DNA of 64,000 bases from DASXUL01 sp036504855 (GTDB lineage: Bacteria > Armatimonadota > DTGP01 > JAKQQT01): NCBI GenBank assembly GCA_036504855.1, contig DASXUL010000031.1:20668-84667 (forward strand). Direction: 5' to 3'. The notes under the pieces are model-generated. The model saw nothing but the letters and a program-made list of their open reading frames with translations, was not told the DNA's origin and did no database searches. Positions 34,330 through 43,586 of this stretch are shown in pieces. The position numbers were made by a program, and so were the translations under genes. Positions within the stretch are counted from its first letter, which is position 1, and each line of letters opens with the position of its first letter.

Positions 34330-37300
34330 AGTCCGGCTGCCGTCTTCGCCAGGCGGACGGCGTCGCGGATGTCCACGGTAACGGCCGAAGTTCCGGCGGT
34401 TTCCACGTTGAGGCGGGTTCGGTCGCCGGCGCTCGTCAGGCCGGACGCCAGACGAAGGGCATTGATGGCGTCGACCATGGTGGTTGGGCCGCCGCCGCAG
34501 CAAACCAGCGGGGTCCCGTTTATGACAAGGGCCCAGCAACCCAGCGTTCCCGTATCGCTGTTTGCCGAGTCGGTGACGGCCAGCGTCCAGACGCCCTCTG
34601 CATGGACGCCTTTCAGCCCCGCCAGCGGCTCCTCAGGCTGATAGCTGCCGGAGAACGGGGCAGTTCCGGCGGCGATGGCCGTCGTCGCCGCGTCATCGAA
34701 CGTGGTGTAGACGCCGGCGCAGCTATTCGTCCCCGTGCCGATGTTCACTCCGTCCGCGCCCTCGTTGCCGAACAAGAGGATTTCCTGGCCGGTTGGCGCT
34801 CGCAGGACGATGCTGAGGTCGCTCACGTAAGTGTGGTTGATGCGCACTTTCGCCACGATGCTCTTGATGACCTGCGGCGCGGCAACCGTGAGGACGCTGT
34901 TCGTCGTAGTGAGATCCGGAATCGGCGTAACAGAGCCGGCATAGGTGTAGGTATTGGACGCCGCCGTGCCGAGAGCGCCCAGGTCATACGCCTTGGTCAC
35001 GGTCCCGAGGTCGGCCAAGCCGTCCGTCAGGTGAAGCGACGCGACAATCGAGCCGCCGCAAAGCGCGTTCGCGGTCAGTCGAATCGACTTCTCGACGGTG
35101 GCGCCGGCCGCGATGACCCCGTAACTGACGTTCGACGTTAACGGCGCCACGCCGCCCGTTGGAAGAAGGTTGGCGCTGAGGTTCGCTGTGGCCGTGTTGC
35201 CGGTGTTCTTCAGGGGCACGGCGATGGTAACCGTCTCGTTCGGATCCACGGCGCCGTTGGCCGGCGAGCAGCCTTCCGCGGTGATGCGAGGCGTGCCCAT
35301 GGCGATCGCCGGGCCACAGCAGGCTGTCGGCTGCGCCGTAACGTCCAAGCTCCAGCACCCCAGCGTGCCCGTGTCATCCGGGTAGGTATCGTACACGCGC
35401 AGCGTCCACACGCCCCCGGCCTGTTTGCCGATGAGTGACGCCAGCTTCTGGGTGGGCTGATACGACCCGGCGAAGGGCGCCGTGCCGCTGTGGATGCTGG
35501 TCGCGGCGGCATCGTCGAAAACCGTCACCGTGCCGGCGCATGTATTGGCTCCGGATCCGAGGTTCTGCCCGTTGTCGCCCGCGGAGGCATCGAGGATGAC
35601 ATCCGTGCCGTCGGGAGACGTGAGGATTATGTAGAGGTCGCTGACATAGGTGTGGTTCGCGCGCAGGCGCACCTTCAGGTTGGAGATGACGCCGATGTCT
35701 GGCACGGCGATAGTCCGCGTCAGCAGACTGTCGTCCGGGATGAGAAGCGGCGTGCCGGTGTCGGCATACACGGCCTGCACAGCGGAGCCCAGCTTGCCGC
35801 GATGGATGGCGTACGTAACGTCACTGCTGTCCACGCCGTTCACGGTGAGGTGCAAGGTGATGACGTTGACGCCCCAGCAATCGCCCTTCACATACAGTTG
35901 GAACGGCTTCGCGGCCGCGGCGGTATCCGACCCAATGTCCCCATATGCCTGTGAGACCGTCACCGGGATCACGCCGCCCGTCGGCTGGAGGGTGGCGACC
36001 ACGTTGTGCAGCGCCGACGCTCCGATGTTGCGCAGGCCCAGGTTCACGGTAACAAGCTCGGCGGGGTCGATCACGCCATTGCCGCCCCCGCAACCCTCGG
36101 CAACCAGAACGGCGCCGTTCGGCGCCGCGTCGCCAGGCGTGGCAACCGTGCAGGATCGATAGTCGCGTTTGGCGATGTCCAGGCGCCACGCGTAGAGCGC
36201 CACCCCCGAGTTGCCGCCGGAGTCTTCCATCACCAGCGTCCACGGGCCGGCGATCGGCTTTCCGGCGAATACGGACAGCGGGTCCACTGGCCGGACGGCG
36301 CCAACGAACGGCGCCTCGGTTGTCTGCACAGACTGGGCGGCGGAGTCGTCGAAGATGCAGAACGCGCCGGACTCGTCGTTGGCGCCCGAACCGAAGCCCG
36401 CTCCCGGGTATCCGGCGTCCGCGCTCAGCACCGCCGTTGTGCCGTCCGGGCCGATGAGCCGGATGGTAGCGTCCGTCGCCCAGGGGTGATCGGCGCGAAC
36501 CGCCACCTTCAAGGCATCCACGGCGCCCTCATCGGAGACCGTGATCGTTTGCGAGATTGTGCCGCCGGAGTCTGGGGCCTGGGTAAGCGCGCGAGTGTAG
36601 AAGACGTCGGCGGCCGGCCCCAGCGCGCCGAGGCGCAACGGGTACGAGACCGAGCCCATCGCCGCGGCGCCGGACTGAAGGGTCAGCGTAGGCGAGATGG
36701 TGTCGCCCGGGTTCCCTGTGGCGGTGAAGCGAATGGAGACCGCCGCCGTGGCGCCAATCGCGATGGAGCCCACTGTCTGCGTGCCCGAGACGGGAATAAC
36801 GCCCGTCTGCTGAACCAGCGCGGCGGTGACGCCAGTGGCGGCCGCCGTGCCCACGTTGCGAAGGCCGAAGCTCACCGTCACGGTCTCATTGGGGTCCACC
36901 GCTGAGTTGCCGGGGGAACAGGACTCCACCGTAACCGCGGCCGTCCCAGCCACGATGACCGGAACGGCCTGCTCCGTGATGTTCGAGGCCGCCAGGGCGA
37001 AATCCTGGTCCAGCGAGCTGCCGGAGCCGGGCACGCCGTCCGAAACGATGTTCTTCGCCGTGACGATGATGGCCACATTACCCGAGACGCCGGCCGGTAG
37101 GAACACGGACTCCACGTTGTTGCGCACATCCGCGCGACCGCCGGTAGTGGAAACCGAGTTGCTGAATACGTTTCCCTGGTACGTCTTCCCGCCGATCAAC
37201 ACCTGGAGATCGAGGTCGTTATTGTAGGCGGCGGCCGTGGTCGAGCCCGGGGCATCCGTCCAGGCGAGAGTGATATGGGCGGGCTTCGTGGTGGACGCAA

Positions 37301-39365
37301 TCACGCCGGTGACCACGCGCGTCTGGCCTGTGGCAGTGAAGATATCGGCCGACTGCTGATCGCGCAAGACGAGCGCGCCAGCGGCGAATGCATCGCCCAG
37401 GTTCATCGCGCCCCAGCCCTGGACGGTGGACGGCAGGGTGTCCCCGGCATAGGCGCCGGTGAGGTAACGGGCCGAATTCATCAACAGCGCTTTCGTCATC
37501 GCCGGGCTGGCGGGCGGCAGCCCTTTGTTGATAAACCACTGGCGCACCAGCGCGGCGCCGCCGGCCACGGCCGGGCAGGAATGGCTGGTGCCGCTGGAGG
37601 CGGTATAGTATTGCTGGCCCAAGGGGAAATACTTGCTCCCGCCAGCCCCGCCGCTGACGCCGCTGGCGCTGAAGCAGGCGTCCGCCGTCCCGGTGGCCGC
37701 CTGAGTGGCCGCTTGGGCCACGCCGCCGGAGACGTGCGTTCCCGGGGCGACGATGTCCGGCTTCACGCGTCCATCGGCGCACGGCCCGCGACTGGAAAAG
37801 CTCACCATATCATTGGCGGAGTTGGCCTCGGTGTCGCCAATGCCGCTGGCGTCCGCGCCGCCCATGGCCTGCACGTTCTCCGTCGCGCCCACCGAGATGA
37901 TGTTCTTTCCCGCGCCCGGCGTGCCCATCGTGCGGAGGCCCGGCCCGGCGTTGCCGGCGGAGAACACGATGACCATCTGCTGATTGCCCGCAACCGAACT
38001 CTGGGCGTCTCGAACCAGCGAGTCGTACTCCTGGCAGAACGAATCGTAGGCCCCGCCGTTGTCGCCGCCCCAGGAGTTGCTGCTCACGCGGGCGCCGCCG
38101 GCGTAGGCTTCGGATTGCAGCTTGGAGACATCCGGGTTCGTGTAGCTGTCTGGATCGAAGATAACGGACGAGCCCAGTTTGACGAATGGGGCGATGCCGA
38201 GGCCGTAGTGATAGCCAGCGCTATCCACGTGGGGCGAGGCCGTGGCGGCATTGTAGCCGCCGATGATATGCGCGTTCAGAGTGCCGTGGCCGTCGCAGCC
38301 TTTCAGCGTGCTATTGGAATTCGCAGTGCCTTCTAGACGCGCGTAGGAGACCCGGCTGGCGCCGGCGGCAGCGCCCGCCACGCGGAGGTTCGGATGGTAA
38401 GGGGCAGCCGTTCCGTTGTCGATGCCGCTATCGGTAACGTCCACGACGAACCCGGACGCGGTGAATTGCGCCTGCGTGAAACCGACGGAAGTGAGCCAGT
38501 TCAGGTAGCCCGGTCCTGATGGCGCGGCGCCGGTGAGGAACCCGGAACTGATGCGCGCCTGGCGCTCATCCATCTTGTGCGGCTCCGCATACGGCTGGAT
38601 CGAGACGACGTCTGGCCGCGCGGCGACAACCCTGATGCTCTTGTCAGAGAGGGTGACGACGACGTTCACGTACCCCAGCGCCTTCCGCACGATCGGCGCG
38701 GACGCCGAGGCGAGCGCCGACATCGTGGACGCGTTCGTTTCGTCGTCCTCCACCAACTGCACCGTTACTCGGCGTGAGGCGTTCTTGCCTTTGGCGCCGC
38801 GGAGGCGGGTAAGGCGACGGTCCAGCTTCCAATCGGAGCGGAAATCCGAGGCCCACTGGATGTAAGGGCTGCACGAGGCGGCAGCCGCCAGCGAAGCGGC
38901 GTCACCGAACACCAGATACGCGTTGTTCGGGACATAACACACAACACGCACGCCCGCCCCGTCCAGCGCCGTGCGCCATTCCGGCAGAACGGGCCCGGCG
39001 AACTGCACCAGCCCAAGGCGCTTCCCCGCGGCCGGCGGGGGCGTCACCTGGGCGGCGGCGGTCGCGCCCTGGGTGCGCACGGCGCCCGCATTCAGGAGGA
39101 TCGTGTCCAGGTCGTCGCGCACTTCCGCGCCGGGCCCGGGCGGCAGCGCGCCGATCTGAGCAGAGGAGGCCGACATCAGGCGAAAGGCGCCGTAGTCCAC
39201 CAGCGTGCTTGCGCCGCGGCTTGAAAGCTGTGCTGCCAGTTCGGGGTCCTGGACAATGAGCTTGTGGTGGTCGGCGCCTGGCAGCGGAATCACTCCGGCG
39301 GCTGGGGAGGCGGCGCAGAACGCGGCCAGCGCGAAGCCGGCTGCGAAGGCCTTGAAGGTGGACAT
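34326..39365 (-). CDS. Large secreted subtilisin-like protease with three P-domains and dockerin-like end
   Basis: The 1679-residue protein has a signal peptide (about 1-23), a propeptide-like region, and an S8 peptidase domain with catalytic D312 (VTDSGID), H360 (DGHGTLNAH) and S594 (SGTSHSCPAVAG). Three proprotein-convertase P-domains follow (about 919-1065, 1197-1342 and 1470-1618), separated by repeated beta-sandwich linkers with VDPNETVTV-type starts. The last two P-domains share HTYVSDL and DTGTLGCW, indicating internal duplication. The end (VDAINALRLASGL, then DIRDAVRLAKTAAGL) is dockerin-like, as in the beta-helix protein. It is an extracellular protease of unknown substrate. AAAGGA precedes the ATG. 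Confidence 0.9.
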   Translation of the reverse strand: MSTFKAFAAGFALAAFCAASPAAGVIPLPGADHHKLIVQDPELAAQLSSRGASTLVDYGAFRLMSASSAQIGALPPGPGAEVRDDLDTILLNAGAVRTQGATAAAQVTPPPAAGKRLGLVQFAGPVLPEWRTALDGAGVRVVCYVPNNAYLVFGDAASLAAAASCSPYIQWASDFRSDWKLDRRLTRLRGAKGKNASRRVTVQLVEDDETNASTMSALASASAPIVRKALGYVNVVVTLSDKSIRVVAARPDVVSIQPYAEPHKMDERQARISSGFLTGAAPSGPGYLNWLTSVGFTQAQFTASGFVVDVTDSGIDNGTAAPYHPNLRVAGAAAGASRVSYARLEGTANSNSTLKGCDGHGTLNAHIIGGYNAATASPHVDSAGYHYGLGIAPFVKLGSSVIFDPDSYTNPDVSKLQSEAYAGGARVSSNSWGGDNGGAYDSFCQEYDSLVRDAQSSVAGNQQMVIVFSAGNAGPGLRTMGTPGAGKNIISVGATENVQAMGGADASGIGDTEANSANDMVSFSSRGPCADGRVKPDIVAPGTHVSGGVAQAATQAATGTADACFSASGVSGGAGGSKYFPLGQQYYTASSGTSHSCPAVAGGAALVRQWFINKGLPPASPAMTKALLMNSARYLTGAYAGDTLPSTVQGWGAMNLGDAFAAGALVLRDQQSADIFTATGQTRVVTGVIASTTKPAHITLAWTDAPGSTTAAAYNNDLDLQVLIGGKTYQGNVFSNSVSTTGGRADVRNNVESVFLPAGVSGNVAIIVTAKNIVSDGVPGSGSSLDQDFALAASNITEQAVPVIVAGTAAVTVESCSPGNSAVDPNETVTVSFGLRNVGTAAATGVTAALVQQTGVIPVSGTQTVGSIAIGATAAVSIRFTATGNPGDTISPTLTLQSGAAAMGSVSYPLRLGALGPAADVFYTRALTQAPDSGGTISQTITVSDEGAVDALKVAVRADHPWATDATIRLIGPDGTTAVLSADAGYPGAGFGSGANDESGAFCIFDDSAAQSVQTTEAPFVGAVRPVDPLSVFAGKPIAGPWTLVMEDSGGNSGVALYAWRLDIAKRDYRSCTVATPGDAAPNGAVLVAEGCGGGNGVIDPAELVTVNLGLRNIGASALHNVVATLQPTGGVIPVTVSQAYGDIGSDTAAAAKPFQLYVKGDCWGVNVITLHLTVNGVDSSDVTYAIHRGKLGSAVQAVYADTGTPLLIPDDSLLTRTIAVPDIGVISNLKVRLRANHTYVSDLYIILTSPDGTDVILDASAGDNGQNLGSGANTCAGTVTVFDDAAATSIHSGTAPFAGSYQPTQKLASLIGKQAGGVWTLRVYDTYPDDTGTLGCWSLDVTAQPTACCGPAIAMGTPRITAEGCSPANGAVDPNETVTIAVPLKNTGNTATANLSANLLPTGGVAPLTSNVSYGVIAAGATVEKSIRLTANALCGGSIVASLHLTDGLADLGTVTKAYDLGALGTAASNTYTYAGSVTPIPDLTTTNSVLTVAAPQVIKSIVAKVRINHTYVSDLSIVLRAPTGQEILLFGNEGADGVNIGTGTNSCAGVYTTFDDAATTAIAAGTAPFSGSYQPEEPLAGLKGVHAEGVWTLAVTDSANSDTGTLGCWALVINGTPLVCCGGGPTTMVDAINALRLASGLTSAGDRTRLNVETAGTSAVTVDIRDAVRLAKTAAGL

Positions 39366-39701
39366 TGGGCAGGTCCTTTCGTTCGTTGGGTGCAGACTCC
39401 GCCGCAGGAAGCGGCCATTCTGCCATGATAGCTATGCCATGCCGCTCCAAAGAAACAGATGATTATGAAGAATCGGGCAAGCGGGTTGCGGCGCTTGATG
39501 TCCGGCTCGGTCGAACCGCTGAGGCCGCGGGATCAGCCGAGCAAAGGGATGATGCAAGCAGCTCAAGGCCGGTGTCGCCTTCACATGCAGAGGTTCGTCA
39601 TCCGGCATTCCATTGCGGCATGCGGCATTGGGACACGGCTTCCCGTGTCCGCCCCGTAACGCCGATGGGCCGGGCGTTCCACACTGACTCAGCAGAATCG
39701 C
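39366..39701. other. Intergenic region with a REP-like palindrome
   Basis: No gene is supported in these 336 bases. They include the leader of the subtilase gene and, at 39631-39650, the second copy of the GGACACGG/CCGTGTCC palindrome downstream of the ubiB-like gene. Confidence 0.45.
39631..39650. repeat. Short palindrome GGACACGG/CCGTGTCC, copy 2
   Basis: The eight-base stem (39631-39638 and 39643-39650) with a CTTC loop is the same as at 16370-16389. It lies about 50 bases beyond the stop of the ubiB-like gene and could act as its terminator or an mRNA-end hairpin. Confidence 0.6.
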
Positions 39702-41360
39702 TCACCGTTTGCGGTCCTGCACCACGATGGAGACCAGCAGCCAGAATCCCAGTGCCATGGCCAGGATGAAACCGATGCCGGCGACCATGGGGAAATCGCC
39801 GATGCTGGGGCCGATGTGGTACTGCATCGTCAGGGCGCTTCCCACGATGATGCCGGCGTCAATAATGCCAAACGCCACGCGGTTGGCTACCTTCTGCAGC
39901 CCCTCCACCAGCGTCTCCGTCTCATCGGTTACCACGCGCACCTGAAGGCGATTCTCGGAAAGCACGTCCAATAGACGGTTCACGCGCATGGGCGCGTACG
40001 TCAGCGTCTCCTCCCACTCGCCCCAGCTTCGGAAGGCGCGGCCGGGCGTGTTGGCGCGGATGCGGTCCTGCAACAGGGCGCTGGAGAGGTAGTCGCGCGT
40101 CACCGCCGCGAGGTCGAGGGACGGGTTGAGATGCTGGGCGATGCTCGACATGCTGAGCAGCGTCTTCCCGAGCAAGGTGGTGGTGCTAGGAACGAGGATG
40201 CGGCGCCGAAACGCCACCTGGGTCATCTGCAGCAACACGAGGCCCCCCATCGCCTCGGCCGGCGGCATATGCTGGTCGCGCGCCATCACGTGGCTCACCT
40301 CATTGCGAAAACCATCCACGTCGGCGTCATCGCGTAGCGTGGAGATGTCCAACAACGTCTCAGCCGCGTGGTAGGCATCTCCCTCCGCGTACGATATGAG
40401 CAACCGCACGAATTCGGCGCGAGTCTTCTCATCCAGGTAGACCACCATGCCGAAGTCCATCAGAACGAGGCGGCCGTTCTCGTCCACTCGCACGTTGCCG
40501 GCGTGGGGGTCGCAGTGCACGGCTCCGTCGATGGCGATCTGCTTCAGATACGCTTCCACAAACTCGCGGGCCAGCGCGGCGGCATGGGCCTCGTGCCCCT
40601 GAGTCTGGTAGGCCGTCACTTTCAGCCCATCCACGCGCTCCATGGTGATCACGCGGCGCGAGGAAAGGTCGTCGTAGACCACCGGGATGCGGATCTGTTC
40701 GAACTCGCGAAGGTTCTTGGCGAAAAGGCGCATGGCGCCGGCCTCGATGCGGTAGTTCAACTCGTCCTGCAGGCTTGCGTCCAGTTCACGGACAACGCCG
40801 GGAAGGTCGTACAGGCGTCCCGCTTCGGAGTGCTCCGCCATCCAAGCGGCAAGCGAGTGCAGCAGGCTGAGGTCCTGCTGGATGGGATCGGCCACGCCAG
40901 GACGCTGGACCTTCACGACAACGGGCTCTCCGGAATGGAGCACGGCATCGTGCACCTGCGCCAGCGACGCCGCCGCCCGCGGCTTCTCGCTGAACTCCGC
41001 GTACGCTTCCTTCAGCGTGAGGCCCAGTTCGTGTTCCACGATGCGCCTGACGTCCGCGAAGGGAACATGCTGAGCGTTATCCTGTAGTTTCCGCAGTTCC
41101 ACAATGTACTCGGGCGGCACGAGGTCCGGGCGGGTGGACAGGAATTGCCCCACCTTCACGAAGGTGGGGCCGAGTTCCTCCAGCGCATCCACGAGGCGGG
41201 ACGCCTGGTTCGTGCGGGCGTCCTCGTCCTTGGGCATGGATGGCTTGAAGCCGAGCGCCGCTCCGAGGCCGGAGGCCACCACGAGATGGGTCAGACCGTG
41301 GCGGTTCATCACGGCCGCAATCGCCGCTCCTCGCTTGATATGGCTGGGGCTCAAGAGCAT
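39702..41360 (-). CDS. UbiB/ABC1/AarF family atypical kinase
   Basis: UbiB-family proteins are membrane-associated atypical kinases or ATPases linked to isoprenoid-quinone synthesis. The 552-residue product shows the KxGQ motif (GPTFVKVGQFLSTRPDLVP), the Ala-rich loop (AAASLAQVHDAVL), VVKVQRPGV, HCDPHAGNV and DFGMV, and ends with two hydrophobic segments (about 495-545). The start at 41360 overlaps the end of the upstream stress-protein gene by ten bases, suggesting coupled translation. The open frame continues further upstream, but those residues run antisense-like through the preceding gene. Confidence 0.9.
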   Translation of the reverse strand: MLLSPSHIKRGAAIAAVMNRHGLTHLVVASGLGAALGFKPSMPKDEDARTNQASRLVDALEELGPTFVKVGQFLSTRPDLVPPEYIVELRKLQDNAQHVPFADVRRIVEHELGLTLKEAYAEFSEKPRAAASLAQVHDAVLHSGEPVVVKVQRPGVADPIQQDLSLLHSLAAWMAEHSEAGRLYDLPGVVRELDASLQDELNYRIEAGAMRLFAKNLREFEQIRIPVVYDDLSSRRVITMERVDGLKVTAYQTQGHEAHAAALAREFVEAYLKQIAIDGAVHCDPHAGNVRVDENGRLVLMDFGMVVYLDEKTRAEFVRLLISYAEGDAYHAAETLLDISTLRDDADVDGFRNEVSHVMARDQHMPPAEAMGGLVLLQMTQVAFRRRILVPSTTTLLGKTLLSMSSIAQHLNPSLDLAAVTRDYLSSALLQDRIRANTPGRAFRSWGEWEETLTYAPMRVNRLLDVLSENRLQVRVVTDETETLVEGLQKVANRVAFGIIDAGIIVGSALTMQYHIGPSIGDFPMVAGIGFILAMALGFWLLVSIVVQDRKR

Positions 41361-41842
41361 TGCGGCTCCGTTGGGACCGCGGCGGCGTCTACAGCCACCG
41401 CGCCCGCTTCTGCAAGGATGGCGGCGGCCTCCACCGCGCGGGAATCCTCTGCGCGAAGCAGCACGGCCGCGCCGCCCGCCCGCCCCAGGTCCTCCGCCTG
41501 CCGGGCCGTGAAACCGCCCCGGGTGAGCGCGCCCAGCACTCCCGCCACGGCGGCGGTGGTTGAGGCCAGCGACTCGCGCATGGCGGCGCCAAACGGCCCC
41601 GCGGCAAGGTCGCGTCCAATGAATGGGACGAACGAGAGGGCGCTGTCCGCGGCATCCATGGCCATTTCGCCAAGGCGCCGTCCGGCATCTCCCGCTCGGC
41701 CGGCATGTGGCCGCGAGCGGCCCGCCGGGTTGGCGTTCAACACAAAAGCGATGTCGTTCTCGGTGAAGCCCGCCTCGTGGAGCTTCCGGACAGCCGCTCG
41801 GGCAGCCTGACCGGCCTCGAACACGCCGACCACCGTTTTCAT
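41351..41842 (-). CDS. GSP17M-like general stress domain protein
   Basis: The 163-residue protein starts MKTVVGVFEAGQAARAAVRK, LHEAGFTENDIAFVLN following, which matches the N-terminal domain of general stress protein 17M-type proteins. A Gly/Ala-rich middle (about 65-110) could insert in membrane, and the C-terminal part (GGAAVLLRAEDSRAVEAAAI) repeats a ferredoxin-like strand-helix pattern. GGGAGGG precedes the ATG. It overlaps the UbiB-like gene by ten bases. Function unknown. Confidence 0.65.
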   Translation of the reverse strand: MKTVVGVFEAGQAARAAVRKLHEAGFTENDIAFVLNANPAGRSRPHAGRAGDAGRRLGEMAMDAADSALSFVPFIGRDLAAGPFGAAMRESLASTTAAVAGVLGALTRGGFTARQAEDLGRAGGAAVLLRAEDSRAVEAAAILAEAGAVAVDAAAVPTEPQCS

Positions 41843-41968
41843 CGGCCGCCCTCCCGCGTTCGCCGCGGAATGCGGCGCCTGAAACTTGCCGCCGGCCTGC
41901 TGCCAGCGCGCTACCATGGAGGTGTATACCCAAGTGGCGGGCGATCACACCGTCCGGAGAAAGACGCC

Positions 41969-42208
41969 ATGACCCGAGAACCCGAGACACCCTGCACACC
42001 GGATTCCTGCTCGGCGCTCAGCAACCTGCGAGCCTCCGTGGACGCTTTCATGGCGGATCTGCTGGCTTCGGCCCTCGCCGTGAAGGCCGAACAGAACCTG
42101 GCCGGCAACGCCGAGGCTTTCGACTACACCGTTTCCTTCCTCTCCGGCGTGTACCGCGCGTTGGCGCTGCAGGTGCGCGACATCACTATTGAGGCGATGG
42201 ATGGCTAG
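41969..42208 (+). CDS. Small hypothetical protein upstream of the MFS gene
   Basis: The 79-residue protein begins MTREPETPCTPDSCSALSNL and is mostly helical, with no membrane segment. GGAGAAA lies eight bases before the ATG, and the stop overlaps the MFS start by eight bases, supporting a real coupled gene. No family is recognised. Confidence 0.55.
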   Translation: MTREPETPCTPDSCSALSNLRASVDAFMADLLASALAVKAEQNLAGNAEAFDYTVSFLSGVYRALALQVRDITIEAMDG

Positions 42209-43529
42209 CCTGCGGTCATCGCCGGCCGGCGCCGGCGAGGCAGGCCCGGAGGCGCAGCGCCTGCGCAGCCCGTTTGCCCCGCTGCGCCACCGGAATTACC
42301 GCCTGTTCTGGGCGGGGCAGCTCGTTTCCGTCACCGGTTCGTGGGTGCAGAGCGTTGCCCAGGGCTGGCTCATCGCCCGGCTGGCGGATCCTTCCGGAAC
42401 CCACGGTGAGGCGGCGGCCGGTTGGTACCTCGGCCTCGTGGGCGCTGCCGGCACGCTGCCCGTGTTGTTCGGCGCCCTCTTCGGCGGCGTGGTGGCAGAC
42501 CGCGTTGAGAAGCGCCGGCTCATCATGGCCACGCAGGCGGTGATGATGCTCTGCGCCTTCACGCTGGCCGCGCTGACATTCACGCACGTTGTGCGCATCT
42601 GGCACGTTATGGCGCTCGCCGCCTGCCTCGGAACGGCCACCGCCTTCGACCTGCCCGCCCGTCAAGCCTTCGTGGTGGAGATGGTGGGGCGAGAGGACCT
42701 CAGCGGGGCCGTGGCTCTGAACTCCAGCCTGTTCAACGCCGCGCGGATGGTGGGCCCGGCCATCACGGGCGCACTGATGGCGGCTCGGGTGAGCCTGTCG
42801 GTGTGCTTTCTTCTGAACGGCCTCAGTTTCCTGGCAGTGATCTTCGGCCTTCGGCAGATGGTGTTGCCCCCAACGGAACGCGTGCAGATGGATGACAACG
42901 TGCTCTCCACCATCATGGAGGGCATCGGCTACGCGCGCCACAATCGTTCCGTGCGGCGCATCCTGACCTTCGTTGCGGCCTTCGGCACGTTCGCGTTTTC
43001 GTTCAACGTTCTGCTTCCGGCCTTCGTGCGCTATTACATCGTGCCGGGCCTGCCGGAGGGCATCCAGGGCCGCTCCTACGGGCTGATCGAAAGCGTTCGC
43101 GGCGTGGGCGCCCTCGCCGGCGCGCTCACCATGGCGAGCCTCGCGCGGGGCGGCCAGCAGCGCAAGATGCTGGTGGCGGGCGCCATTGGCTCCTCGATCG
43201 GCCTTGTGGCCTTCTCGCTGACGCGCAGCGTCTTGAGCGCCTACGTGGTCATCATGCTCGTGGCCTACTGCTTCGTGTGCTGCTTCGCCTCGTGCCAGAC
43301 GCTGATCCAGATGGAGGTCCCCAACGAGTTGCGCGGGCGCGTAATGAGCCTGTACGTGCTGCTCTTCACGGGCCTCACCCCCATCGGCAGCCTCACGGCG
43401 GGCAGCCTCGCCCGCCATTACGACGCTCCAACCGCCATGCGCGCCGGCGTCTACATTTCCCTGGTCATCCTGGCCGTTGCGGCGCTTGCCGAACTGCGAC
43501 ACCTGGCGATGCGGAAGCGATTCGAGTAG
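42201..43529 (+). CDS. MFS transporter (MFS_3/EntS-like exporter)
   Basis: The 442-residue protein has about twelve membrane helices and the start FAPLRHRNYRLFWAGQLVS, typical of the MFS_3 group (enterobactin exporter-like). The loop between helices 2 and 3 carries GVVADRVEKRRLIMATQAV, the MFS signature. MFS_3 members often export siderophores or drugs; the substrate here is unknown. The ATG at 42201 is preferred over a TTG four codons earlier because GAGG is six bases upstream. Confidence 0.87.
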   Translation: MASLRSSPAGAGEAGPEAQRLRSPFAPLRHRNYRLFWAGQLVSVTGSWVQSVAQGWLIARLADPSGTHGEAAAGWYLGLVGAAGTLPVLFGALFGGVVADRVEKRRLIMATQAVMMLCAFTLAALTFTHVVRIWHVMALAACLGTATAFDLPARQAFVVEMVGREDLSGAVALNSSLFNAARMVGPAITGALMAARVSLSVCFLLNGLSFLAVIFGLRQMVLPPTERVQMDDNVLSTIMEGIGYARHNRSVRRILTFVAAFGTFAFSFNVLLPAFVRYYIVPGLPEGIQGRSYGLIESVRGVGALAGALTMASLARGGQQRKMLVAGAIGSSIGLVAFSLTRSVLSAYVVIMLVAYCFVCCFASCQTLIQMEVPNELRGRVMSLYVLLFTGLTPIGSLTAGSLARHYDAPTAMRAGVYISLVILAVAALAELRHLAMRKRFE

Positions 43530-43586
43530 ACGCAACGCCCCAGCGAGTGAAGCCGCCGGGCTCAGTTGGCCCCACGGCCGGGCGTT

